Shown here piece after piece: positions 1 to 6,221 of a stretch of DNA of 8,355 nucleotides. This stretch comes from DASXPG01 sp035559335 (GTDB lineage: Bacteria; Gemmatimonadota; Gemmatimonadetes; Gemmatimonadales; JACORV01): positions 1 to 8,355 of the forward strand of contig DATMBH010000181.1 in NCBI GenBank assembly GCA_035559335.1, written 5' to 3'. Every line of letters starts with the position of its first letter. Positions within the stretch are counted from its first letter, which is position 1. The position numbers and the translations under genes were made by a program. The notes beneath the pieces are model-generated. The model ran no database searches, had not been told where the DNA came from, and worked only from the letters and a program-made list of their open reading frames with translations.

Positions 1-1893
1 GAGGTGAAGCTCCAGGTGCCGCCGCAACGGCAGGCGGAGGTCGAGAGGATCGCGTCGCTGCTACGCGCGTTGCGCGACCTCAGGTGGCGCTATACGGAGG
101 GCCCGGGTGGCAGGGGTCGTGCGCCGCTGGGAATGACCAACGCCACCGGTTGTTCGTCAGTGTGGGGCAGCACCTACCCGTTCAATCCGTACCCGTTCCC
201 GTGGGTGAACCACCTGTTTCAGGACGCGCCGTCGGTAGCGATAGGCATCTTCGAGGGGCACATGCGGAAGATGGCCGACGGCTTTGCGGCGATCCGGCGG
301 GCCCAGGCCGTGCTTGACGGCAGCTACGATCCGGAGCGGGACGAGGAGTTCCTCGCCAGATTCGACTGGACCCAGTTCAGCGACGAGGAGTTCGCGCTGT
401 GCCCGCCGGTGATTGCCATGGGTGGTGACGGCGCGATGCTGGACATCGGGTTCCAGAATCTGTCTCGGCTGCTCGCGTCCGGGAAGCCGGTCCGCGTGGT
501 CGTGCTCGACACGCAAGTGTACTCGAACACCGGCGGCCAGGCGTGCACCAGCGGTTTCACCGGTCAGGTGTCGGACATGGCGGCCTTCGGCGCCGCGCAG
601 CACGGCAAGACCGAGACCCGCAAGGAGCTGGCGTTGCTAGCGCTGGCGCACCGCAACGTGTTCGTGCACCAGTCGTCGCAGGCAAACCCGTCGCACCTGC
701 TGGCGGGTGTGTTCCGCGGGCTACAGCAGCGGCTGCCGGCGGTGTTCGTGCTGCACTGCCCGTGCCCGCCAGAACACGGTCTCGGGGACGATGCAGCGAT
801 GCGGGCGGCGCGGCTTGCATTGGAAAGCCGTGCGTTCCCGTTGCTTACGTACGACCCCGGGGCGGGCGATTCGCTTGCGGAGCGGATATCGCTCGACGGG
901 AACCCCATGGTGGACCAAGCGTGGCCCAGCTACGACCTCAAGTACGTCGGCGATGACGGCGCCGATGCGACGCTCTCTCTGCCGCTGACCGTGGCGGATT
1001 GGGCGGCGACCGAAGCCCGCTTCAAGCAGCACTTCAAGCCGGTGCCACCCGACGTATCAGACGATGACGTGTTGCCATACCACGAGTACCTGGCGTTGAG
1101 CCCGGAGGAGCGTGACGGCAAGCTCCCGTTCATATGGGCGCTGACCAGGGAGCGCAAGCTGCGCAGGATGGCTGTTTCCGACGAGATCGTGGCCCTGGGT
1201 CGCGACCGGCTCGCGCTGTGGGACGAGCTGCGTGAGCTGGCCGGCGTGAAGCCGGCCGCGGTGGTGCGCAGCGATCTGGAGCGGGCGTTCGAGGCCGAGT
1301 TCGAGGCGAAGCTCAGGTCGCTGCGAGCCGAGTACGAGGCGAAGCTGGCCGATCTGCGCGCGCAGTATCCGCGGGCGGTGGCGCGCCAACTGGCCCAGGG
1401 GCTGATGAAGCTGGACCCCGCGCAGACGATCGGCGATCTGCTCCGCCAGGCGCAGTCAAGATCGACCTCTGGCTCCGGCGCGCCGGCGCGACTGCCAGCC
1501 CTCGATCTTGGCGCGGTCGCGTTAGGTAGTCCGTCGGGCGGTGGTGACGGCGACGCCGTGGCGGCGGCGGCGCACCCGGTTCCGGCGGCCGCGCCCGCGG
1601 CTTCCGCCACGGCGACGGCGGTCGCCGAGCCGGAAGCCGGCGTGGAGATCGAGCCGTACATCGAGACGGCGCGGTGCACCAGCTGCGACGAGTGCACCCG
1701 GCTCAACAGCCGGCTGTTCGCCTACAACGACAAGAAGCAGGCATACATCAAGGACCCGCACGGGGGCACCTTCCGCGAGCTGGTGCAGGCTGCCGAGAAG
1801 TGCCCGGTGGGGATTATCCACCCTGGGACCCCGCTCGATCCGAAGGAGCGCGACTTGGAGAAGTGGGTCAAGCGCGCAGCGAAGTTCAACTGA
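1..1893 (+). CDS. PFOR-like 2-oxoacid:ferredoxin oxidoreductase, C-terminal part, with fused C-terminal ferredoxin domain (5' partial)
   Basis: The frame is open to the left edge, so the gene starts upstream; the GTG at 4 is probably internal. 630 residues are visible (numbered from base 1). Residues 47-53 read NATGCSS, with C51 matching a proximal [4Fe-4S] ligand of PFOR. GGDG at 141-144 and YSNTGGQ at 174-180 are the Mg/thiamine-diphosphate motif, and CPCPPEHG at 253-260 probably carries the last proximal-cluster Cys. The family oxidises pyruvate or another 2-oxoacid with CoA and reduces ferredoxin in the cytoplasm. Ordinary PFORs (about 1,170-1,200 residues) end soon after this domain; this one runs about 320 residues further: a charged coiled-coil segment (about 423-456), a Ser/Gly/Ala/Pro-rich linker (about 486-549) and a ferredoxin-like domain with C559, C562, C565 and C601-P. 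The stop lies one base before rnfC, implying one operon. Substrate is not determinable; the pyruvate/flavodoxin domains and the first two proximal-cluster Cys lie outside the window. Confidence 0.9.
   Translation, partial: EVKLQVPPQRQAEVERIASLLRALRDLRWRYTEGPGGRGRAPLGMTNATGCSSVWGSTYPFNPYPFPWVNHLFQDAPSVAIGIFEGHMRKMADGFAAIRRAQAVLDGSYDPERDEEFLARFDWTQFSDEEFALCPPVIAMGGDGAMLDIGFQNLSRLLASGKPVRVVVLDTQVYSNTGGQACTSGFTGQVSDMAAFGAAQHGKTETRKELALLALAHRNVFVHQSSQANPSHLLAGVFRGLQQRLPAVFVLHCPCPPEHGLGDDAAMRAARLALESRAFPLLTYDPGAGDSLAERISLDGNPMVDQAWPSYDLKYVGDDGADATLSLPLTVADWAATEARFKQHFKPVPPDVSDDDVLPYHEYLALSPEERDGKLPFIWALTRERKLRRMAVSDEIVALGRDRLALWDELRELAGVKPAAVVRSDLERAFEAEFEAKLRSLRAEYEAKLADLRAQYPRAVARQLAQGLMKLDPAQTIGDLLRQAQSRSTSGSGAPARLPALDLGAVALGSPSGGGDGDAVAAAAHPVPAAAPAASATATAVAEPEAGVEIEPYIETARCTSCDECTRLNSRLFAYNDKKQAYIKDPHGGTFRELVQAAEKCPVGIIHPGTPLDPKERDLEKWVKRAAKFN
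1297..1362 (+). repeat. 33-bp in-frame tandem repeat (two 11-residue coiled-coil units) inside the PFOR-like gene
   Basis: Two consecutive 11-codon units encode EFEAKLRSLRA (residues 433-443) and EYEAKLADLRA (444-454). A partial, weaker unit may precede them near residue 427. The hendecad spacing of Leu and Ala fits a helical coiled coil. It lies between the catalytic domain and the linker leading to the ferredoxin domain, so it could be a stalk or oligomerisation element. Seen directly; function is inferred. Confidence 0.65.
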
Positions 1894-1894
1894 G

Positions 1895-3211
1895 ATGGCG
1901 GCTCTGTTCCGGCACGGTGTCCATCCGCCCGAACTGAAGGAACTGACGGCGCGGATCCCGATCCGCCGGCTTCCCTATCCCGACGAGGTCGTGCTGCCAC
2001 TCAGCCAGCACACCGGGAAGCCGGCGAAGCTGGTGGCGCGGGTCGGCGACCACGTCGAGCGCGGCGACCTGGTTGCGGCGGCGGACGGGTTCGTTTCCTC
2101 TCCGGTGCACGCATCGGCCGCCGGCACCGTGGCGTCCGTGGAGCTGTGGCCGCACCCCGACGGCACCTGGCAGACCGCGGTGCGCATAGCTGTTGAGAGA
2201 TACTCGCCGCAGGCCATCCGGCCACGCGTGGTTCCGCGGTGGGAAGATCTCACTCCGGCGCAGCTGGTGCAGGCGGTTCAGGACGCCGGCGTGGTAGGCC
2301 TAGGCGGCGCCGCGTTCCCGGCGCACGTGAAGCTATCGCCCCCGAAGGACATCAGGATTGACACTCTGGTAATCAACGGCTGTGAGTGCGAGCCGTACCT
2401 GACGACCGACCACCGGACGATGGTGGAGTACCCGGAACGTGTTCACCTGGGCATCCGCATCATGCTGAAGGCGGTGGGTGTGAGGCGCGCTGTGATCGGA
2501 GTCGAGCTGAATAAACCCGATGCCATCGAGGCGCTGAAACGCACGCTGCCAGGAGACCTCGATGTGTCGGTTGTCGGCCTGCGCGTCCGCTATCCCCAAG
2601 GCGCGGAGAAGATGTTGATCAAGTCGCTGCTGGATCGCGAGGTACCGTCAGGCAGGCTGCCAATGCACGTCGGCGTGATCGTGCAGAACGTGGCGTCGGT
2701 GGCGACCATAGCCGAGGTGTTCGAGAGCGGGCTGCCGCTGGTGGAGCGTATCGTCACCGTCACGGGCCGTGGCATCCGGAGGCCGGCCAACCTCATCGTG
2801 CCGGTGGGCACGAAGCTCCGGGACCTGATTGCGGCCTGCGGGGGCCTCACCGACAACACGCGCGAGATCGTGTTCGGTGGGCCGATGATGGGCGTGCCCG
2901 TGGCCGACCTGGACACGCCGCTCACCAAGGGCATCACCGGCGTGGTGGCGCTGGTGGACGAAGAGGTGCGGCCGCAGCAGTCGCTGCCGTGCATCAAGTG
3001 CGGCCATTGCTTGGACGCCTGTCCGGTGTTCCTGAATCCTCAGTTGCTGGGCGCGCTGGCCAGGGCGGGTCGTTACGAAGACATGGTCGCCGCGCACCTC
3101 AACGACTGCATGCTGTGCGGCTGCTGCTCGTACGTGTGCCCATCGAACATCCCGCTGGCGCAGCTGTTCCGCGCCTCCAAGGCCGCGGTGCGAAGGGTGA
3201 AGGCAGCGTGA
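1895..3211 (+). CDS. rnfC: RnfC, NADH-binding iron-sulfur subunit of the Rnf complex
   Basis: 438 residues. RnfC is the cytoplasmic peripheral subunit of the Rnf ion pump that exchanges electrons with NAD(H) through FMN and two [4Fe-4S] clusters. The N-terminus (FRHGVHPPELKELT, residues 5-18) is the typical RnfC opening and supports ATG 1895 over longer in-frame extensions into the upstream gene. A lipoyl/biotinyl-like segment (about 40-80, DGFVSSPVHA) is followed by the NuoF-like nucleotide-binding domain with GLGGAAFP at 135-142 and GCECEPY at 162-168. An SLBB-like region follows, then two cluster motifs: C366, C369, C372, C376-P and C405, C408, C411, C415-P. The family's long C-terminal extension seen in some gammaproteobacteria is absent. 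The start is one base after the PFOR stop and no strong Shine-Dalgarno sequence is visible, so translation probably depends on reinitiation from that gene. Its stop overlaps the rnfD start. Confidence 0.96.
   Translation: MAALFRHGVHPPELKELTARIPIRRLPYPDEVVLPLSQHTGKPAKLVARVGDHVERGDLVAAADGFVSSPVHASAAGTVASVELWPHPDGTWQTAVRIAVERYSPQAIRPRVVPRWEDLTPAQLVQAVQDAGVVGLGGAAFPAHVKLSPPKDIRIDTLVINGCECEPYLTTDHRTMVEYPERVHLGIRIMLKAVGVRRAVIGVELNKPDAIEALKRTLPGDLDVSVVGLRVRYPQGAEKMLIKSLLDREVPSGRLPMHVGVIVQNVASVATIAEVFESGLPLVERIVTVTGRGIRRPANLIVPVGTKLRDLIAACGGLTDNTREIVFGGPMMGVPVADLDTPLTKGITGVVALVDEEVRPQQSLPCIKCGHCLDACPVFLNPQLLGALARAGRYEDMVAAHLNDCMLCGCCSYVCPSNIPLAQLFRASKAAVRRVKAA
3199..3203 (+). promoter_or_regulatory. 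Ribosome binding site for rnfD
   Basis: GAAGG lies 4 bases before GTG 3208, with a second purine run GAAGGG at 3192-3197. It supports the GTG that overlaps the rnfC stop as the rnfD start, and the encoded N-terminus then begins just before the first membrane segment as in the family. Confidence 0.5.
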
Positions 3212-4209
3212 ACGGGAGCCTGCTGGTCACCACGGCGCCGCACCTCAAAGCCCCGGAGACCACGCCGGTCATCATGTGGTCGGTGGTAATGAGCCTGGTT
3301 CCGGTGGTGGCCGCGGCCACCTACTTCTTCGGGCCCAGCGCCTTGCTGGTGATCGCGGCTGCAGTGCTCGGCGCAGTACTTGTCGAGCGGCTGCTCTCGA
3401 GTCCGGGAACGCTGCGGGACGGGTCGGCGGCGATCACTGGTATACTGCTCGGACTAACGCTGCCGGCGGGGCTGCCGCTGTGGATGGCGTTCGTAGGTGG
3501 AGCATTCGCCATCGCCTTCGGCAAGGTGATCTTCGGCGGCCTCGGCCAAAACGTGTTCAACCCGGCGCTGCTGGGACGCGCGTTTCTCCAAGCGGCGTTT
3601 CCGATGGCGCTCACCACCTGGCCGGTGCGGCGCGAGAGCTGGTGGGCGCTGGCGGGCGACAACTTCGCTATCCCGCTGATGAGTCCCCAGGTGCCTGAAG
3701 GCACTACCGGGGCGACGCCGTTAGGACTGCAAAAGTTCGAGCACACACTGACGCCGCTGGGCGACCTCGCCTTCGGTTCTACCGGCGGCAGCCTGGGCGA
3801 AACGGCCGCGGTGGTGATTCTGCTGTGCGGCGTGTACCTGGCGCTACGCAACCACCTTAACTGGCGCACGCCTGCTAGCATACTGCTCACGGTCGCAGTG
3901 CTCTCGCAGCTGCTGCATCTGCTCGACCCGGCCCGCTACCCTGATGGCGCGTTCATGGTCCTGTCGGGTGGCCTGATGCTGGGCGCCGTCTTCATGGCCA
4001 CCGATCCGGTGACATCGCCCATTACCAACCCTGGCCGCTGGGTGTTCGGCGCGGGAGTCGGTGTGCTGGTGGTGGTGATCAGGCTGTGGGGAGGGCTCGC
4101 CGAGGGTGTGATGTACGCGATCCTGCTGATGAACGCGATGGTGCCGTTCATCAACCGGGTAACGCAGCCCAGGGTGTTTGGAACCACGGCAAAGGCGAGC
4201 GGACCGTGA
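3208..4209 (+). CDS. rnfD: RnfD, membrane subunit with covalent FMN
   Basis: 333 residues from a GTG start in a GTGA overlap with the rnfC stop. RnfD (NqrB family) is an integral membrane subunit of the Rnf pump that carries covalently bound FMN and is a candidate part of the ion path. The sequence opens with a short polar segment and APHLK (10-14), a usual RnfD beginning, then many hydrophobic helices: about 23-60, 75-110 and several between 185 and 325. FNPALLGRAFL near residues 115-125 matches the conserved membrane region. The flavinylation motif TGAT is at 167-170, with T170 the expected FMN attachment site. ATDPVTSP (about 264-271) is another family signature. Length is normal. The gene overlaps rnfG by four bases, so it is expected to be translationally coupled to both neighbours. 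Confidence 0.96.
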   Translation: MNGSLLVTTAPHLKAPETTPVIMWSVVMSLVPVVAAATYFFGPSALLVIAAAVLGAVLVERLLSSPGTLRDGSAAITGILLGLTLPAGLPLWMAFVGGAFAIAFGKVIFGGLGQNVFNPALLGRAFLQAAFPMALTTWPVRRESWWALAGDNFAIPLMSPQVPEGTTGATPLGLQKFEHTLTPLGDLAFGSTGGSLGETAAVVILLCGVYLALRNHLNWRTPASILLTVAVLSQLLHLLDPARYPDGAFMVLSGGLMLGAVFMATDPVTSPITNPGRWVFGAGVGVLVVVIRLWGGLAEGVMYAILLMNAMVPFINRVTQPRVFGTTAKASGP

Positions 4210-4862
4210 GGGCTCCGGCGGCGGCGCAGAGCGAGGCCACCACGGCCGCGCGGCTGGTGAAGGTGCTGGGAGGAGCCGGCGCCGTGGCAGGGCTCGCGAT
4301 CGTGACCGCGTTCCTGGCCACCAAGCCGCGCATCGAAGCCAACCGCGCGCGCGCGGTGCAGGCGGCGATAGAAGAGGTGCTGCGACAACCCGATCGCTAC
4401 GAAACGCTGTACGTGGTGAACGACCGGCTGGCGGCGCAGCCGCCGGCGGGGGCGGACGCGAGCCGCCTCGAACAGGTGTACCTGGGCTACCGCGGCGCAA
4501 CCGCAATCGGGTTTGCGGTTACCGCCGCCGAAGCGGGCTTCCAGGACCTGATCCACCTGATCTTCGGCTACGATCCGGCCACGGGCACCATTATCGGGAT
4601 GCGCGTGCTCGACAACCGCGAGACCCCGGGCCTCGGCGACAAGATCGTTCGGGACAGCGGGTTCGTCGCTGAGTTCGACAGCGTCGTCCTGCCGCTCCGG
4701 GGAGTCAAGGCCGGGCAGGGGCAGGACTCGCCAGGCGAGGTGCACATGATTACAGGCGCGACCATCTCCTCGCGCGCGGTGATCAGGATCATCAACAACC
4801 GGATCCAGCGGCTACGCCCATTGCTGGACGCGTATCGCGCCGCGCGGCCGGAGGCGCGGTGA
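4206..4862 (+). CDS. rnfG: RnfG, membrane-anchored covalent flavoprotein subunit
   Basis: 218 residues from GTG 4206, overlapping the rnfD stop by four bases. RnfG (NqrC family) is anchored by one N-terminal helix, with a soluble domain outside the cytoplasmic membrane carrying covalent FMN in the electron path. The sequence shows a basic/polar start, one transmembrane helix at about 17-37, then a soluble alpha/beta domain. The conserved segment ETPGLGDKI (about 139-147) precedes the flavinylation motif TGAT at 183-186, with T186 the expected FMN-phosphoester site followed by ISSRAV. Longer in-frame starts inside rnfD are unlikely because the junction repeats the GTGA pattern of the neighbouring genes and the anchor is correctly placed. 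The product is a substrate for ApbE encoded three genes downstream. Confidence 0.96.
   Translation: MRAPAAAQSEATTAARLVKVLGGAGAVAGLAIVTAFLATKPRIEANRARAVQAAIEEVLRQPDRYETLYVVNDRLAAQPPAGADASRLEQVYLGYRGATAIGFAVTAAEAGFQDLIHLIFGYDPATGTIIGMRVLDNRETPGLGDKIVRDSGFVAEFDSVVLPLRGVKAGQGQDSPGEVHMITGATISSRAVIRIINNRIQRLRPLLDAYRAARPEAR
4850..4854 (+). promoter_or_regulatory. Ribosome binding site for rnfE
   Basis: GGAGG lies only 4 bases before GTG 4859, inside the end of rnfG. The short spacing is slightly tight, but the site supports this GTG as the start. Confidence 0.5.
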
Positions 4863-5479
4863 AGCAGTCCACTGCGCAGGAGGATCTGGTCAGGGGGATC
4901 TGGCGCGAGAACCCGGTCCTGGTCCAGGTGCTGGGCTTGTGTCCCACGCTGGCGGTGACTAACACCCTCGCCAATAGCCTGGTAATGGGCGCGGCGACGA
5001 CGTTCGTGCTGATCAGTTCCAGCCTGATGGTGTCGTCGATTCGCAGGTGGGTACCTAACGCCGTACGCATTTCCACGTTCATCCTGATCATAGCGACGTT
5101 CGTCACCATCGCCGACCTGGTGCTCCAGGCGGTGGTGCCGGTGATCCACAAGGCCCTGGGCGCGTTCGTGCCGCTCATTGTAGTGAACTGCATCATCCTG
5201 GCTCGGCAGGAGGCATTCGCCTCGAAGAACACGGTGGGCCGGTCGCTGCTGGACGCCGTGGGGAACTCGGCCGGGTTCGTCATGGCGCTGCTGATCATGG
5301 GCACGATTCGCGAGCTGCTGGGCAGCGGGACATTGCTAGGGATGAGCGTGTTCGGCAGGCATTTCGAGCCGTGGGTGATCTTCGTGCTGCCGCCGGGCGG
5401 GTTCCTCACGCTTGGCGTGATGCTGCTCGGGGCGAACTGGCTTCAGGAGCGGCGCAAGTCTGCCGCCGGAGCGGCGTGA
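4859..5479 (+). CDS. rnfE: RnfE, integral membrane subunit
   Basis: 206 residues from GTG 4859, in a GTGA overlap with the rnfG stop. RnfE (NqrD family) pairs with RnfA in the membrane in inverted topology, and in structures of this family the pair binds an iron-sulfur centre in mid-membrane. The family opening GIWRENPVLVQVLGLCPTLA (13-32) is clear. C28 in GLCP and C111 in VVNCIILAR are the two conserved cluster cysteines. AFASKN (119-124), followed by a region with IRELLG, is typical. Six membrane helices are expected and enough hydrophobic segments are present. The C-terminus ends in a short basic and Ala tail. The stop shares one base with the rnfA start (TGATG). Confidence 0.96.
   Translation: MKQSTAQEDLVRGIWRENPVLVQVLGLCPTLAVTNTLANSLVMGAATTFVLISSSLMVSSIRRWVPNAVRISTFILIIATFVTIADLVLQAVVPVIHKALGAFVPLIVVNCIILARQEAFASKNTVGRSLLDAVGNSAGFVMALLIMGTIRELLGSGTLLGMSVFGRHFEPWVIFVLPPGGFLTLGVMLLGANWLQERRKSAAGAA
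5468..5471 (+). promoter_or_regulatory. Ribosome binding site for rnfA
   Basis: GGAG sits 7 bases before ATG 5479, within the last codons of rnfE. A GTG in the same frame immediately before (5476) would add one residue; spacing favours the ATG. Confidence 0.5.
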
Positions 5480-6057
5480 TGGGCGAACTGTTCTGGATCC
5501 TGCTCTCGGCCATGGTCGTGAACAACTTCACGCTGGCGATGTTCCTCGGGCTGTGCCCGTTCATGGGCGTGTCGGCGCGGGTGGAGACGGCGCTCCGAAT
5601 GGGCGCGGCGAACATCTTCGTGATGGTGCTGACCTCGCTGTGCGCGTGGGCGCTCAACACCTTCGTGCTGCCGCACGCGCCGTATCTACAGCTGATCTCG
5701 TTCATCATCGTGATCGCCTCGCTGGTGCAGATAGTGGAAATGGTGATCAAGAAGGTGAGCCCGGCGCTGTTCCGGGCGCTCGGCATCTACCTGCCGCTCA
5801 TCACCACAAACTGCGCGATCCTGGCGCTCGCCATCTTCCAGACCACGCGGGGCTGCACGCTGGTCGAGGGACTGGTGTTTGCGGTCGGGGCGGGCCTGGG
5901 CCTGACGCTCGCCCTGGTCCTGATGGCGTCGATCCGCGAGAGCAGCGAGCTGGCCGACATCCCCGCTCTGGCAAAGGGCACGGCGCTGGTGCTGATAATT
6001 GCGGGAAGCCTGTCGCTGGCGTTTATGGGCTTCGCGGGACTGCTGAGCGGCGGATGA
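5479..6057 (+). CDS. rnfA: RnfA, integral membrane subunit
   Basis: 192 residues, essentially the family length. RnfA (NqrE family) is the inverted partner of RnfE; together they hold the membrane-embedded iron-sulfur centre that relays electrons across the bilayer. Conserved features are VVNNFTLAMFLGLCPFMGVS (13-32, with C26) and LPLITTNCAILA (about 105-116, with C112). The RnfA-specific N-terminal NNF motif distinguishes it from RnfE. SIRESSELADIP near the C-terminus matches the IRE-containing loop of the family, and six hydrophobic helices are apparent. In many operons of the C-D-G-E-A order the next gene is rnfB. Here the next gene is instead a 55-residue Cys-rich protein, overlapping by ATGA. 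Confidence 0.96.
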   Translation: MGELFWILLSAMVVNNFTLAMFLGLCPFMGVSARVETALRMGAANIFVMVLTSLCAWALNTFVLPHAPYLQLISFIIVIASLVQIVEMVIKKVSPALFRALGIYLPLITTNCAILALAIFQTTRGCTLVEGLVFAVGAGLGLTLALVLMASIRESSELADIPALAKGTALVLIIAGSLSLAFMGFAGLLSGG

Positions 6058-6221
6058 TCAGCGTGTTCGTCGCGATGATCGCCGTCGCTTGCCTGTTCGT
6101 GCTGTTCGGGTTGGCGTCAGGCGGTCTGAGGGGCGGCTGCGCGGGGTGCGGCTGCGGCCGCGGTGTGTGTGTGAAACGTACCGAAGGCGAAGGGCTGCCG
6201 GAGCACGGAGACGACCTATGA
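6054..6221 (+). CDS. Small Cys-rich single-pass membrane protein, NqrM-like (probable iron-centre maturation factor for RnfA/RnfE)
   Basis: 55 residues, with ATGA overlaps at both ends, which is strong evidence that this short frame is translated. It consists of one N-terminal membrane helix (about 2-22), then GGLRGGCAGCGCGRGVC with C29, C32, C34 and C39, then a short charged tail; C13 lies in the helix. NqrM (DUF539) of Na+-NQR systems has the same plan of one helix followed by four clustered Cys, is encoded next to apbE in Vibrio-type nqr loci, and is needed for the iron centre between NqrD and NqrE, the homologues of RnfE and RnfA. A matching role here is inferred from plan and location. 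Cys spacing is tighter than in NqrM as I remember it. Alternatives are a FeoB-associated Cys-rich protein type, or a remnant of the N-terminus of RnfB, whose gene would be expected here. Confidence 0.75.
   Translation: MISVFVAMIAVACLFVLFGLASGGLRGGCAGCGCGRGVCVKRTEGEGLPEHGDDL
6207..6210 (+). promoter_or_regulatory. Ribosome binding site for apbE
   Basis: GGAG lies 7 bases before ATG 6218 and selects this start, placing a twin-arginine signal at the correct distance from the N-terminus. Longer in-frame starts from 6089 would bury that signal. Confidence 0.6.

Noticed and set aside
930..1706. 258-codon frame on the - strand opposite the PFOR-like gene
   Set aside because: It lies opposite the real gene, has Ser/Arg/Ala-rich composition and no recognisable motif; such frames are common in high-GC DNA.
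4..1893. GTG at position 4 as the true start of the PFOR-like gene
   Set aside because: The frame is open to base 1, there is no ribosome binding site, and the PFOR domains that must precede the thiamine-diphosphate domain are missing, so the gene enters from the left.
1541..1894. Extended N-terminus for rnfC within the PFOR-like gene
   Set aside because: The extension translates to Arg/Pro/Ser-rich sequence typical of an out-of-frame high-GC shadow; the RnfC family opening begins right after ATG 1895.
3936..4745. 269-codon frame on the - strand opposite rnfD/rnfG
   Set aside because: Arg/His/Pro-rich shadow of two confidently identified genes with no family resemblance.
6054..6221. The small gene as a truncated rnfB
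   Set aside because: It starts with a helix as RnfB does, but it has clean ATGA overlaps on both sides and a complete compact Cys cluster, and shows none of the later RnfB ferredoxin domains or residual out-of-frame RnfB sequence. A designed small protein fits better, though a remnant is not fully excluded.
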